Of a stretch of DNA of 64,000 nucleotides, positions 1 through 7,779 are shown one piece after another. Numbering within the stretch: position 1 is the first letter of the stretch; every line of letters starts with the position of its first letter. A program made the position numbers and the translations under genes. Source of the stretch: Bog-756 sp963734435 (GTDB taxonomy: Bacteria > Actinomycetota > Acidimicrobiia > Acidimicrobiales > RAAP-2). The DNA is taken from assembly GCA_963734435.1 (NCBI GenBank), contig CAVTHA010000015.1, positions 124,001 to 188,000 on the forward strand. The letters are read 5' to 3'. The notes beneath the pieces were generated by a model. It searched no databases. It worked only from the letters and a program-made list of their open reading frames with translations, and had not been told where the DNA came from.

Positions 1-677
1 TCGCGGTCCGTTATGCGGTCGACGTCGTCAATCGCGATCCCGATCTGGCCGGGATGCTGCTGACCGGCACAGACGATGTGTTCATTCCCGGCGGGGACTT
101 GGGCGGCGCCGGCGATGACGACTGGGGAGGTGCGGGCCTGCTAGGCATGGATGCCGTTCCGTTCGAGGCGATCCGAAACTCGCGGAAGCCGGTGGTGAGC
201 GCGGTGAACGGCATCTGCCAGGGTGGTGGGCTGCTGATGGCAATGCTGTCTGATGTGGCGGTGGCCAGTGAGGCGGCCACGTTCCGCTGCCCTGAGCTCT
301 ACCGGGGCATCGCAGACACCGGCTACGCGGCATACCTGCCGACCCAGATAGGGCCGGCCCGAGCCCGCGACATGCTCTTCACCGGTAGGACGGTCGGGGC
401 TTCGGAAGCCTGCGCCTGGGGTCTCGTCACCCGAGTGGTTCCGCATGACCGGGTGCTCGAGGAGGCCCATGCCGCCCTGGTGGCTTGCTGTCGAAGCGCG
501 CCACAGGCGCGGCTCGCCGTCAAGCGGGTGATCAACGAAGGGTATGGTCGTTACGATCGGATGTCGATGGACGAGAGCCTGGCCGGGCCGGAATGCGTCG
601 AAGGCTGGATGGCCTTCAAGGAACGCAGATCGCCAGCTTGGATTCCCGAGGAGCTCCGCCCGGAGGGCCGACTGTGA
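1..677 (+). CDS. Crotonase-fold (enoyl-CoA hydratase/isomerase family) protein, 5' end cut by window edge
   Basis: The reading frame is already open at base 3 and ends at TGA 675-677, so the N-terminus lies outside the window. The visible part has the crotonase layout: a first oxyanion-hole strand (FIPGGDL), then GICQGGG and a helix, then the PELYRGIADTGY segment and an alpha-helical C-terminus. The family acts on acyl-CoA thioesters. In classical hydratases the first catalytic Glu follows GGG; here it is Leu (GGGLLMAM), while the Glu of PEL is kept. It may therefore be an isomerase, hydrolase or lyase rather than a true hydratase. It is followed after 10 bp by an amidohydrolase, so the two are probably one operon. 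Family assignment is firm; the substrate is unknown. Confidence 0.85.
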   Translation, partial: AVRYAVDVVNRDPDLAGMLLTGTDDVFIPGGDLGGAGDDDWGGAGLLGMDAVPFEAIRNSRKPVVSAVNGICQGGGLLMAMLSDVAVASEAATFRCPELYRGIADTGYAAYLPTQIGPARARDMLFTGRTVGASEACAWGLVTRVVPHDRVLEEAHAALVACCRSAPQARLAVKRVINEGYGRYDRMSMDESLAGPECVEGWMAFKERRSPAWIPEELRPEGRL

Positions 678-687
678 GGAGTGATGC

Positions 688-1971
688 GTGCGCCCCGATG
701 AGCTGATCATGATCAGTGTGGACGACCATCTGGTCGAGCCGCCAACCATGTTCGAAACACGGCTGCCGGCCAACCTGCAGGATCGGGCTCCGCGTGTCGA
801 ACGCTTGCCCGATGGCAGTGATGTGTGGGTGTTCGACGGCACGCAGATCCCCAACATCGGGCTGAACGCGGTCGCCGGCCGGCCCAAGGAGGAGTACGGC
901 ATCGAGCCCACCGCGTTCGACGAGATGCGACCAGGGTGCTTCGACGTCCATGAACGGATCAAGGACATGAACGCCGGAGGCGTCCTCGCCTCGATGAACT
1001 TCCCGTCCTTTCCGGGGTTCAGCGCCCGCCTCTTCGCATCCTGCGACGACAAGGAATTGGCGCTGTCGGTCCTGCGCGCCTACAACGACTGGCACATCGA
1101 CGAGTGGTGCGGCTCGTATCCGGGCCGGTTCGTTCCCATGGCACTGCCGGTCCTGTGGGACCCGGAGCTCTGTGCCGAGGAGGTCCGGCGGGTGGCGAGA
1201 AAGGGTTGCCATTCGCTGACCTTTACCGAGAACCCAGCGGCGCTCGGGTATCCGAGCTTCCACCACGAGTCGTGGGATCCGTTGTGGAAGGCGGTCTGCG
1301 ACGAGCGGGTCGTCGTATCGATACACCTCGGGTCGTCCGGCAAGCTCGCCTTTACCGCTGCAGACGCGCCGATCGATGTGATGATCACCCTGCAGCCGAT
1401 GAACATCTGCAGCGCGGCATCGGATTTGCTGTGGTCCCGGGTCCTGAAGGCGTTTCCCGACATCAGGTTCGCCCTGTCGGAGGGCGGAACGGGCTGGATT
1501 CCCTACTTCCTCGATCGGATCGACCGCACCTATGACATGCACAGGGCCTGGACCGGCCAAGATTTCGGCGATGCACTTCCGAGTGATGTCTTCCGCCAGC
1601 ACTTCCTGACTTGCTTCATCTCCGATCCGGTGGGGATCCAACTCCGTCACCAGATCGGGATGGACAACATCGCCTGGGAGTGCGATTACCCCCATTCGGA
1701 CTCGTCATGGCCCTCTGCACCCGAGGAGCTCGCTCGAGTTGCCGCCGACGTGCCCGACGACGAGCTCGAGAAGATCTCGTGGCAGAACGCCAGCCGCTGG
1801 TACTCGTTCGATCCGTTCGCGCACCGCACCCGGGAACAGAGCACCGTTGGTGCACTGCGGGCCGAGGCCGCTGGCCACGACGTGTCGATCCGGTCTTTCG
1901 ACACCGGCCGCCTCCCTCGTGGTGAGACAGGGACCGACCTGGCGACCATCGCCGGTCGGGCCACGGCATGA
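688..1971 (+). CDS. Amidohydrolase-2 family metal-dependent hydrolase/decarboxylase
   Basis: A 427-residue TIM-barrel protein of the Amidohydro_2 type (ACMS decarboxylase/o-pyrocatechuate decarboxylase superfamily). The metal-site signature near the N-terminus is ISVDDHLVEPP, and the C-terminal barrel strand carries WECDYPHSDSSWP, the usual D-Y-P-H segment. The start is GTG 688, behind GAGGAG with about 6 nt spacing; an ATG at 709 is a weaker alternative. It lies 10 bp after the crotonase gene, so co-transcription is likely. The same DDH...SDYPH pattern recurs in the protein at 15996-17114, so the district holds two paralogues. Members decarboxylate or hydrolyse small aromatic or alicyclic acids; the substrate cannot be named from sequence. 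Confidence 0.85.
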   Translation: MRPDELIMISVDDHLVEPPTMFETRLPANLQDRAPRVERLPDGSDVWVFDGTQIPNIGLNAVAGRPKEEYGIEPTAFDEMRPGCFDVHERIKDMNAGGVLASMNFPSFPGFSARLFASCDDKELALSVLRAYNDWHIDEWCGSYPGRFVPMALPVLWDPELCAEEVRRVARKGCHSLTFTENPAALGYPSFHHESWDPLWKAVCDERVVVSIHLGSSGKLAFTAADAPIDVMITLQPMNICSAASDLLWSRVLKAFPDIRFALSEGGTGWIPYFLDRIDRTYDMHRAWTGQDFGDALPSDVFRQHFLTCFISDPVGIQLRHQIGMDNIAWECDYPHSDSSWPSAPEELARVAADVPDDELEKISWQNASRWYSFDPFAHRTREQSTVGALRAEAAGHDVSIRSFDTGRLPRGETGTDLATIAGRATA

Positions 1972-2129
1972 AGGTTGGCGGGACCTCCGGCCATGACCAC
2001 CAGTCATCAGGGTCCCAGTTCTGAGGGGCCACACCTCCAGATCGATCGCTGGCGCACTCGATCTGCTACGCGTTCCAGTGTGGAGCATCAAACCTCAAGC
2101 TGGTAGGCGCTAGAGCCGATCCTTCCAAG

Positions 2130-4979
2130 GTGAAGACGGAGGCGGCGCGGCCCGAACAGCATGTGTCGGGCCTGTACACGAACATGTTGATGGACTTGCT
2201 CACGCAATGGCTGGCGGAGGATGAGATCAATGAGATCCTTGCCCGGGCGGGCGAGACTCGCGTCGTAGAAGATCTCAACAACGTCGCGTCGTGGAACTCC
2301 TACGAGCAGTTCAAGCGGCTATTGAAAGCGGCGAAGATCGGCCTGCAGGCGACCCCCGGTTCCCTCGAGAGCACTCCGACCACGATCACCCTCATCAACC
2401 ATGAGATCATCGAGGTCACCCAGTCGCTCGGCTCCCCGGGTGCGGTCCTGGCAACAGGCGATGGGACGAACCCCTTGGTGCCGATCCGCCGGTACGAGAT
2501 GACAGAGATCGGGCCGAACGAATGGACCATCGGCGAGTGGTTCGTCGACGGATTCGAGCCCTTCCCCGAGTTCTGTGAGTTCGTGGCCGGGCAGTACAAG
2601 GTGATCCCTATCTGCTTCGGGCTCCCGCCTGGAGAAGTGGTCGAGGAGAAGTGCCAGTGCAACGGTGACCCTGCCTGCTTGTTCAGGGTGAAATGGGAAG
2701 AGATCGACGAGGCCACGTCGCGGGCTGAGTACCTCGAGCTCCGTGCTCAGCTACTCGAGGCCCGTCTCGAACAACTCCAGGCGATGGTCACCGACCTGGC
2801 TTCGAACGAACGCTACGAGGATGTGCTGCAAGGAATTGTCGGATCCTCGCTGCGGGCGGTCGGCGCGGGCGGCGTGCTGTTGGCGCTCGAGGCCCGACCG
2901 GGCAATCCGCGCCTGGTGTACTCCGAAGGGCTCACCCAGGCGGATGCAGAGTCGATGGCGGGCGAGCTTCTCGAGGGGGGTGCGGGGCGGATGGACGTCT
3001 CGACCGTCGAGGTCGTGTCGGCCCGCCGCCACTACGGTGTGCTCGCCGTCGGCGAGCTCGGCGGACTGTTCGGCTCGGCGGCCCGCGGCGCCCTTGAAAC
3101 CTACGGTCGCCTGGCCGCCGCGGCCCTCGATGCCGCCGATGCCCTCGAGGATGCCCGTCATCAGGCCAATACGGCGAGTGTTCTGCTGGAGCTGTCGAAG
3201 TCCTTGGCCGAGATCGTCACTACAGCAGAGATGGCATCAAAGACAGCGGTAGCCGTACCCGCGCTCATCGACTGCGACCGCGTCGCCGTCTTCCTGAACG
3301 ACACCGATCCACAGGATGTCGAAACCCACAGGAGTCTCCGGCTCGCAGCTTCCTATGGTTATCCGGAGGACGTTGTGGCATCGTTGGAAGCTCGGCCCTA
3401 CGACACCTTGGTACACCAGGATTCGGTCCCCGAACACGGGCTCGTGCGCAGTCTCCAGTCCGAGTTCGGCACCGTAGCCTCTGTCTCTGCGTCCATCACC
3501 TCCGGGAGCGAGACGGTTGGCCACATCGTGGCCGGTGTGACGACGGGAGCAGAGCGCTTGACGATCACGCCACGCCTGTCCGAACGGCTGCACGGTCTGG
3601 CTGCTCAAGCCTCGATCGCCATCAGCAACGCCCGGCTGGTCGACCAGATCCGCCACCAGGCGCTTCACGACATACTCACCGGGCTACCCAACCGGGCGCT
3701 CATCACCGATCGCGCCGAGCAGATGCTGGCCCGATCCCGACGCGGTCACCTGTCGGCTGCAGTTCTCTTCATCGATCTCGATGGCTTCAAGGATGTGAAC
3801 GATTCGCTGGGTCACGCCGTCGGTGACCAGCTTCTCCAAGCCGTCGCCGAGCGGCTCGCCGTCACCATGCGCGAGAGCGACAGCATCGGACGCCTGGGCG
3901 GGGACGAATTCGTGGTGCTGGTCGACGCCACCATGGACGCTGGACCGGAGCTCGTCGCCGAGCGGTTGCTGGCGGTCCTCCGTGCTCCGTTCGAGCTGGC
4001 GTCAGGTAGCCGGCTGACCCTCACCGCCAGTATCGGCATCGCCGCGGGCACGCGGGCTACGGCGTCCGAGCTCCTTCGTGATGCCGACATCGCGCTCTAC
4101 AAGGCCAAGGCGGCGGGCAAGGACCGTTTCGTCATGTTCCGGCCGGAGATGCACACCGCCGTCCAGGACCATCACCTGCTCGAAATGGACCTGCGTGAGG
4201 CTCTTCGTGGCCGTCAGTACCACCTTGTCTACCAGCCGATCTTCAACCTCCGCGGCGGTGAGACGACCGGCGTGGAAGCGCTCCTACGGTGGCAGCATCC
4301 CGGTCGGGGAACCATGCAACCTGACGAGTTCCTTCCCATCCTGGAGGACACCGGCATGATCATCGATGTCGGCCGGTGGGTGCTCGGAGAGGCCTGTCGC
4401 CAGGGGGCGCGGTGGCATGCGCTCGGATACGAGCTCGACATCTCGGTGAACGTGTCGGCCCGCCAGCTGGAGAACGACCACTTCATTCAAGATGTCCGCG
4501 ATGCGCTCGAGGCGTCGGGTCTCGAAGCCGGGGCGCTGGTCCTCGAGATCACCGAGACGGCCATCATGCGGGACGTGTCGGGCGTCGTGCCACGGCTCGC
4601 CGCCCTCAAGGCCAGTGGGGTTCGGATCGCCATCGACGATTTCGGGACGGGCTACTCGTCTCTGGCCAGTCTCCAACAGTTCCCGGTGGACTCCGTCAAG
4701 ATCGACCGGTCCTTCATCTCGGCCATGGCGGACTCCCCGGAGTGTGGTGCGCTGATCCGCACCTTGGTCCAGCTGGGGAGAACTCTCGGTCTCGAGACTC
4801 TGGCCGAAGGGATCGAGGCCAAGGAACAGCGTTCTCAGCTCGAACGCGAGCATTGCGACAGCGGTCAGGGGTATCTGTTCGCGCGTCCGCTCGAGCCGGA
4901 CGACGTCGAGGCCTTCCTCGCCCGGCGGTCCGGGGATGGCCAGGTTTCCGCTCGCAAGCAGGCCGTTGGCAATCGCTGA
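2130..4979 (+). CDS. V4R-GAF-GAF-GGDEF-EAL cyclic-di-GMP synthase/phosphodiesterase
   Basis: A 949-residue cytoplasmic c-di-GMP protein with no transmembrane segment. Residues about 10-190 look like a V4R (4-vinyl-reductase/XylR-N type) ligand domain and include its cysteine cluster CQCNGDPACLF at 175-185. Two GAF-like domains follow (about 220-340 and 345-500). The GGDEF domain (about 510-670) has an intact active site GGDEF at 590-594 and an inhibitory RxxD I-site (R581-D584). The EAL domain (about 685-935) has EAL at 716-718, the NVSARQL segment, DDFGTGYSS and VKIDRSF, so both activities look possible. GTG 2130 is used because it precedes the V4R helix. It stands alone among catabolic genes, which suggests that a small organic ligand or redox state is sensed (inference). 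Confidence 0.9.
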   Translation: MKTEAARPEQHVSGLYTNMLMDLLTQWLAEDEINEILARAGETRVVEDLNNVASWNSYEQFKRLLKAAKIGLQATPGSLESTPTTITLINHEIIEVTQSLGSPGAVLATGDGTNPLVPIRRYEMTEIGPNEWTIGEWFVDGFEPFPEFCEFVAGQYKVIPICFGLPPGEVVEEKCQCNGDPACLFRVKWEEIDEATSRAEYLELRAQLLEARLEQLQAMVTDLASNERYEDVLQGIVGSSLRAVGAGGVLLALEARPGNPRLVYSEGLTQADAESMAGELLEGGAGRMDVSTVEVVSARRHYGVLAVGELGGLFGSAARGALETYGRLAAAALDAADALEDARHQANTASVLLELSKSLAEIVTTAEMASKTAVAVPALIDCDRVAVFLNDTDPQDVETHRSLRLAASYGYPEDVVASLEARPYDTLVHQDSVPEHGLVRSLQSEFGTVASVSASITSGSETVGHIVAGVTTGAERLTITPRLSERLHGLAAQASIAISNARLVDQIRHQALHDILTGLPNRALITDRAEQMLARSRRGHLSAAVLFIDLDGFKDVNDSLGHAVGDQLLQAVAERLAVTMRESDSIGRLGGDEFVVLVDATMDAGPELVAERLLAVLRAPFELASGSRLTLTASIGIAAGTRATASELLRDADIALYKAKAAGKDRFVMFRPEMHTAVQDHHLLEMDLREALRGRQYHLVYQPIFNLRGGETTGVEALLRWQHPGRGTMQPDEFLPILEDTGMIIDVGRWVLGEACRQGARWHALGYELDISVNVSARQLENDHFIQDVRDALEASGLEAGALVLEITETAIMRDVSGVVPRLAALKASGVRIAIDDFGTGYSSLASLQQFPVDSVKIDRSFISAMADSPECGALIRTLVQLGRTLGLETLAEGIEAKEQRSQLEREHCDSGQGYLFARPLEPDDVEAFLARRSGDGQVSARKQAVGNR

Positions 4980-4989
4980 GGGCTCGCGG

Positions 4990-5003
4990 CGGTCGTGCGA
5001 CCG
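4990..5003. terminator. Short GC hairpin between convergent genes
   Basis: CGGTCG-TG-CGACCG is a perfect 6-bp inverted repeat with a 2-nt loop. It lies between the stop of the GGDEF-EAL gene and the stop of the substrate-binding protein gene, which converge. There is no T-tract, so it would be a weak or factor-assisted terminator at best. Confidence 0.3.
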
Positions 5004-5038
5004 GTGGTGGGTCCCCGGGGGTGCGAGAATCCCGATGG

Positions 5039-6367
5039 CTACGAGACGGGCTCGCCGGTCTTCTGGTCCACGAGTTTCTTGGCCGACACGCTGACCGCCG
5101 AGCACTGATAGGGAGCAACCTGCTTGAACCCGTCGCCAACTGTCTGCAGGATCGTGGTGCAGCCGGTCGGAATGGTCTCGGCGGCGGGGAAGTACTCGGT
5201 TCCGACACCGCCCGCAATGGGATCGGTATAGGTGAAGCCGCTGTTCACCGTCTTCTGGATGGCCGCACCGTCTACCTTGGTCGGGTCTCCACCGACGGCG
5301 GCCAGGGTGGCCCGCAGCATCTGCTCGAACACGATGGCTGACCAGTAGCCCTCCGACACCCCCGAGGTCAAGTAGGGCGGCTGGCCGGTGGCCACCAGGT
5401 CCTGCTGGGCCTGCTTGACCGCCGGCGTGTTGTTCTCGTCGGCCGGGAATTCCTCGGCGACGTAGACCTTGTTGAGAGCGGCCGCCTGGTTGGGCTGGCT
5501 GGCCAGCTGACCCGGGATGTAGGTCTGCCCGTTGACGATGGCACCCTTGAACCCCGCCGACTTGAGGGCGGCGGCCAGGCCGACAGCGTCGGGGGTGTCC
5601 AAGACCTCGAAGGCCATGTTGGCACCGGAGGCGATGATGGCCTGCGCATACGGCGCGTAGTTGGTCGTCCCCAGCACTGCAATGGGGGAGTCGTGGTACA
5701 CGACGTCGATGCCGGCGTACTTCGCCGCACCGACCAGGGCGTCGCTGGCGGTGATGGCGGGGGCGATGTTCTCGGCGATGAAGGCTTCCTTCAGCTTCTG
5801 CGGGGTCTTGGAGTTGCCAGTCACCGCCAGCAGTTGGAGGTTCCCCGCCAGTCCCTGTACGTCGGAATTGACCTGGTTGCCATTGATGCCGAATCCCCAG
5901 GTGGGCTGGGCCAGAAAGGCGGAATTGGTGTTCCACCCGATGAACGGCACCTTGTTGCTGGCCAGGAACGATGCGGTGGCACCGCCGGCTTCCGCACTGA
6001 CGAAGGGCACGACGGCCGTGACGTGTTGGTTCTCGACCTCTTGCTGGGCGTTGGTGAGGTTGGTCTGGGCGCTAAAGTTGTCATTGAGGTACCCGGTGAA
6101 TTGGATCTTGCGCCCGTCGAGGCCGCCGGCTTTGTTGAACCGGTAGAGACCGGCTACGAAGCCTTGCGGCACTCCGGGTGCGAGCAGGTCGCCGTCACCG
6201 CCGACCACGATCGGCGTGCCGCCACCGGTCGAACCTGAGGTCGACCGGTTGACGGCGGGTGACGTGGTCGTAGAGCCCGGTGCGGCTGACGATCCGCCAC
6301 ACGAGGTGATCAGGGTGGACACGGCCAGGACGCCCAAGCCAACGACGACGATCGGTACTCGGCGCAA
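5039..6367 (-). CDS. Branched-chain amino-acid-type ABC transporter substrate-binding lipoprotein
   Basis: A 442-residue periplasmic-binding-protein type 1 (Peripla_BP_6/LivJ-like) protein. It has a lipoprotein signal: a basic start, a hydrophobic stretch and the lipobox LITSC with Cys23, followed by a Ser/Thr/Gly-rich linker. The body has the usual elements of HAAT-family binders. The start is TTG at 6365-6367, chosen because a strong GGGGGA Shine-Dalgarno sits about 7 nt before it; no ATG fits as well. The permease and ATPase genes that normally accompany it are absent from the window, so it is an orphan binder. It lies downstream of the GntR gene on the same strand, and a 15-bp AT-rich palindrome sits in its promoter. 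The ligand is unknown; such binders in actinobacterial catabolic clusters often carry carboxylates. Confidence 0.88.
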   Translation of the reverse strand: MRRVPIVVVGLGVLAVSTLITSCGGSSAAPGSTTTSPAVNRSTSGSTGGGTPIVVGGDGDLLAPGVPQGFVAGLYRFNKAGGLDGRKIQFTGYLNDNFSAQTNLTNAQQEVENQHVTAVVPFVSAEAGGATASFLASNKVPFIGWNTNSAFLAQPTWGFGINGNQVNSDVQGLAGNLQLLAVTGNSKTPQKLKEAFIAENIAPAITASDALVGAAKYAGIDVVYHDSPIAVLGTTNYAPYAQAIIASGANMAFEVLDTPDAVGLAAALKSAGFKGAIVNGQTYIPGQLASQPNQAAALNKVYVAEEFPADENNTPAVKQAQQDLVATGQPPYLTSGVSEGYWSAIVFEQMLRATLAAVGGDPTKVDGAAIQKTVNSGFTYTDPIAGGVGTEYFPAAETIPTGCTTILQTVGDGFKQVAPYQCSAVSVSAKKLVDQKTGEPVS

Positions 6368-6399
6368 TGTCTTTCCCCCAGTTCAGGCTCCTCCAAATC

Positions 6400-6414
6400 A
6401 TATATACCATATAT
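6400..6414. promoter_or_regulatory. Perfect 15-bp palindrome (6-3-6) upstream of the binding-protein gene
   Basis: ATATAT-ACC-ATATAT lies 33 bp upstream of the TTG start of the substrate-binding protein and stands out in very GC-rich DNA. The position fits a promoter/operator. The neighbouring GntR (FCD) regulator, encoded just upstream on the same strand, is the obvious candidate ligand-responsive protein (inference). Confidence 0.5.
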
Positions 6415-6495
6415 CAGTTGCAGAACGCGAACGGGAAGGCGAACGTCATGTCTCGTTGCCGAAGAAGGGTTCGTCCAGAGCTCAGTGAATGAGGC

Positions 6496-7260
6496 TCACC
6501 CGGTCAGTGAGTCGTCCCGGGGCCCGAAGAGGGATCGCTCCTCGAACACCAGCGTCACCTGGCTCCCCAGCCGCCGCATCATCTTGACGCACTCGGCCGA
6601 GGCTCTCTCTCCGTCGTTCTTCTGCAAGGCTCGGACCATGGCGGCCAAGCCCTTCTTCTCCACATCCACTGCGCCAGGTACCAGTTCGAAGAAGTTGCCC
6701 GGTACCAGGGCGGACATCGCCCGTAAGGCCACGGTGATCCGGGGAGACGCCGCCGCCCTCACGATCGAACTGTAGAAAGAGATGGACAGGTCCTGTAGTT
6801 CCTCAGGATCGGTGGCATTGGTAAACCGGGTCTGGATGTCGGTGAGCCGCCCGACGAGATCTCCGTCCGAGCGGCTGATCGCCCGTTTGGCGGCGAAGCC
6901 GTAGATCAGGCCCAAGAGCTCGTAGTGATCACGGATGGCCTGCTGGTCGAGGGCGTTGATGAACGCACCACGGTGCATCTCGATCGTCACCCAACCCTCA
7001 CGTTCGAGGGCGATCAGCGCTTCGCGAATCGGGATCCTGCTCACGCCCAGCTCTTGGGCGATGGCGTCTTGGGGTACCCGCGTGCCGGGGAGGAGCTCGC
7101 CTTCGAAGATGAGTGATCGGATGTAGAGGGAGATCTGCTCGGCGCTGCTGGTGCGGACCAGCTTGTTTCCGCCACCGACGACCGAAGGCCGGAGAGCCTT
7201 GTTCTTCGGGCTGCGAGATGCCGGGGCTCTCGACTTTCCAGAGGGTGACGCCACGTGCAT
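6496..7260 (-). CDS. GntR-family transcriptional regulator, FadR/FCD subfamily
   Basis: A 254-residue DNA-binding regulator. A basic N-terminal tail (1-37) precedes the winged helix-turn-helix (about 38-100, including the typical GTRVPQDAIAQELGVSR and IPIREAL segments). An all-helical FCD effector domain follows (about 105-235), which in this family binds a carboxylate, often through a metal. It is encoded upstream of, and on the same strand as, the substrate-binding protein, and back-to-back with the BKACE remnant and CoA-transferase. It could therefore control either side. A GCATA-N3-TATGC palindrome overlaps its own start codon and would suit autoregulation. The start codon ATG 7258-7260 is the longest; shorter starts inside the basic tail cannot be excluded. 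Confidence 0.88.
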   Translation of the reverse strand: MHVASPSGKSRAPASRSPKNKALRPSVVGGGNKLVRTSSAEQISLYIRSLIFEGELLPGTRVPQDAIAQELGVSRIPIREALIALEREGWVTIEMHRGAFINALDQQAIRDHYELLGLIYGFAAKRAISRSDGDLVGRLTDIQTRFTNATDPEELQDLSISFYSSIVRAAASPRITVALRAMSALVPGNFFELVPGAVDVEKKGLAAMVRALQKNDGERASAECVKMMRRLGSQVTLVFEERSLFGPRDDSLTG

Positions 7261-7269
7261 ATCTTATGC
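7257..7269. promoter_or_regulatory. 13-bp palindrome over the gntR start codon
   Basis: GCATA-TCT-TATGC is a perfect 5-3-5 inverted repeat covering the ATG of the GntR gene. Read on the minus strand, TAAGAT next to the ATG resembles a -10 element. It is a plausible autoregulatory site, but could be chance. Confidence 0.3.
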
Positions 7270-7383
7270 GGCATCGCCAGGGGCACCGGGATGCCGACTC
7301 GCCCGAGCGGAGCCATCGTGGCTGGTGGATCGGCGTCGGAGTCCGGTGGCCTCGGCGTCACCGCCGGGAGGGAGGTTGACCAT

Positions 7384-7723
7384 CGTGGCGCGGGATCGGG
7401 CGGTTCAGCTCTGGTCGCCGGCGACATCGTGGGAGAGCGGCGTCGCTCGCCTGGCCGTCGAGCACGGTGGGCATCTCCACGTCGGTCTCGAGGACTGGAG
7501 CGGTCCCGGGTGTCCAACCAACGACGACCTGGTGACGGCCCGTGTCGCCGTGTGCCAAGACGCCGGCCGGCCGGTGGCTTCACCCGCCGAGACCGTTGAG
7601 CTCCTGGTTGCCGAGCGTGGGAGAGCATCGGCGCTGAGTCACCGCGCTCCACCGGCCCAGGTAGGCCTGAGGAGAGACAAGGCCAGCTCCGCCCGGTTGC
7701 CCTCCCTCGCCGATCGCGGGTAG
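7384..7723 (+). pseudogene. C-terminal remnant of a BKACE (DUF849, beta-keto acid cleavage) enzyme
   Basis: This open stretch, readable from GTG 7384 to TAG 7723, encodes a segment matching the C-terminus of BKACE enzymes: ARLAVEHGGHLHVGLEDW, then a helix and a TPAE-like SPAETVELL ending. GLED carries the Glu that binds zinc in this family. BKACEs are about 270-310 residues and convert a beta-keto acid plus acetyl-CoA into acetoacetate and a new CoA ester. Only about 75 residues of that fold are visible. The rest, with the two zinc-binding histidines, is missing, and the region upstream is the gntR gene on the other strand. The last 30 codons do not resemble the family. I read it as a decayed or deletion-truncated gene. 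The stop codon directly abuts the operator of the CoA-transferase gene. Confidence 0.6.
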
Positions 7724-7737
7724 ATAGTACATGCTAT
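7724..7737. promoter_or_regulatory. Operator-like palindrome ATAGTA-N2-TACTAT, copy 1
   Basis: ATAGTA-CA-TGCTAT has one mismatch from the shared consensus ATAGTA-N2-TACTAT. It ends 42 bp before the CoA-transferase ATG. GATAGT/TGCTAT provide possible -10 hexamers. Copies 2-4 sit before the genes at 12811, 13817 and 15996. Confidence 0.6.
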
Positions 7738-7779
7738 GGTCGATTAGGACGAGGTCTGATTGACGAAAGGCAGCGACGA

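Noticed and set aside
616..1695. 359-codon open frame on the minus strand across the amidohydrolase
   Set aside because: It mirrors a well-conserved plus-strand gene and has no family features; typical of high-GC antisense frames.
4284..5936. 550-codon minus-strand frame over the EAL end and the binding-protein gene
   Set aside because: It crosses two real genes in another frame and has low-complexity Arg/Gly/Pro composition.
7151..7383. 5' extension of the BKACE remnant over the GntR gene
   Set aside because: The frame stays open but is antisense to the regulator and does not resemble the BKACE fold.
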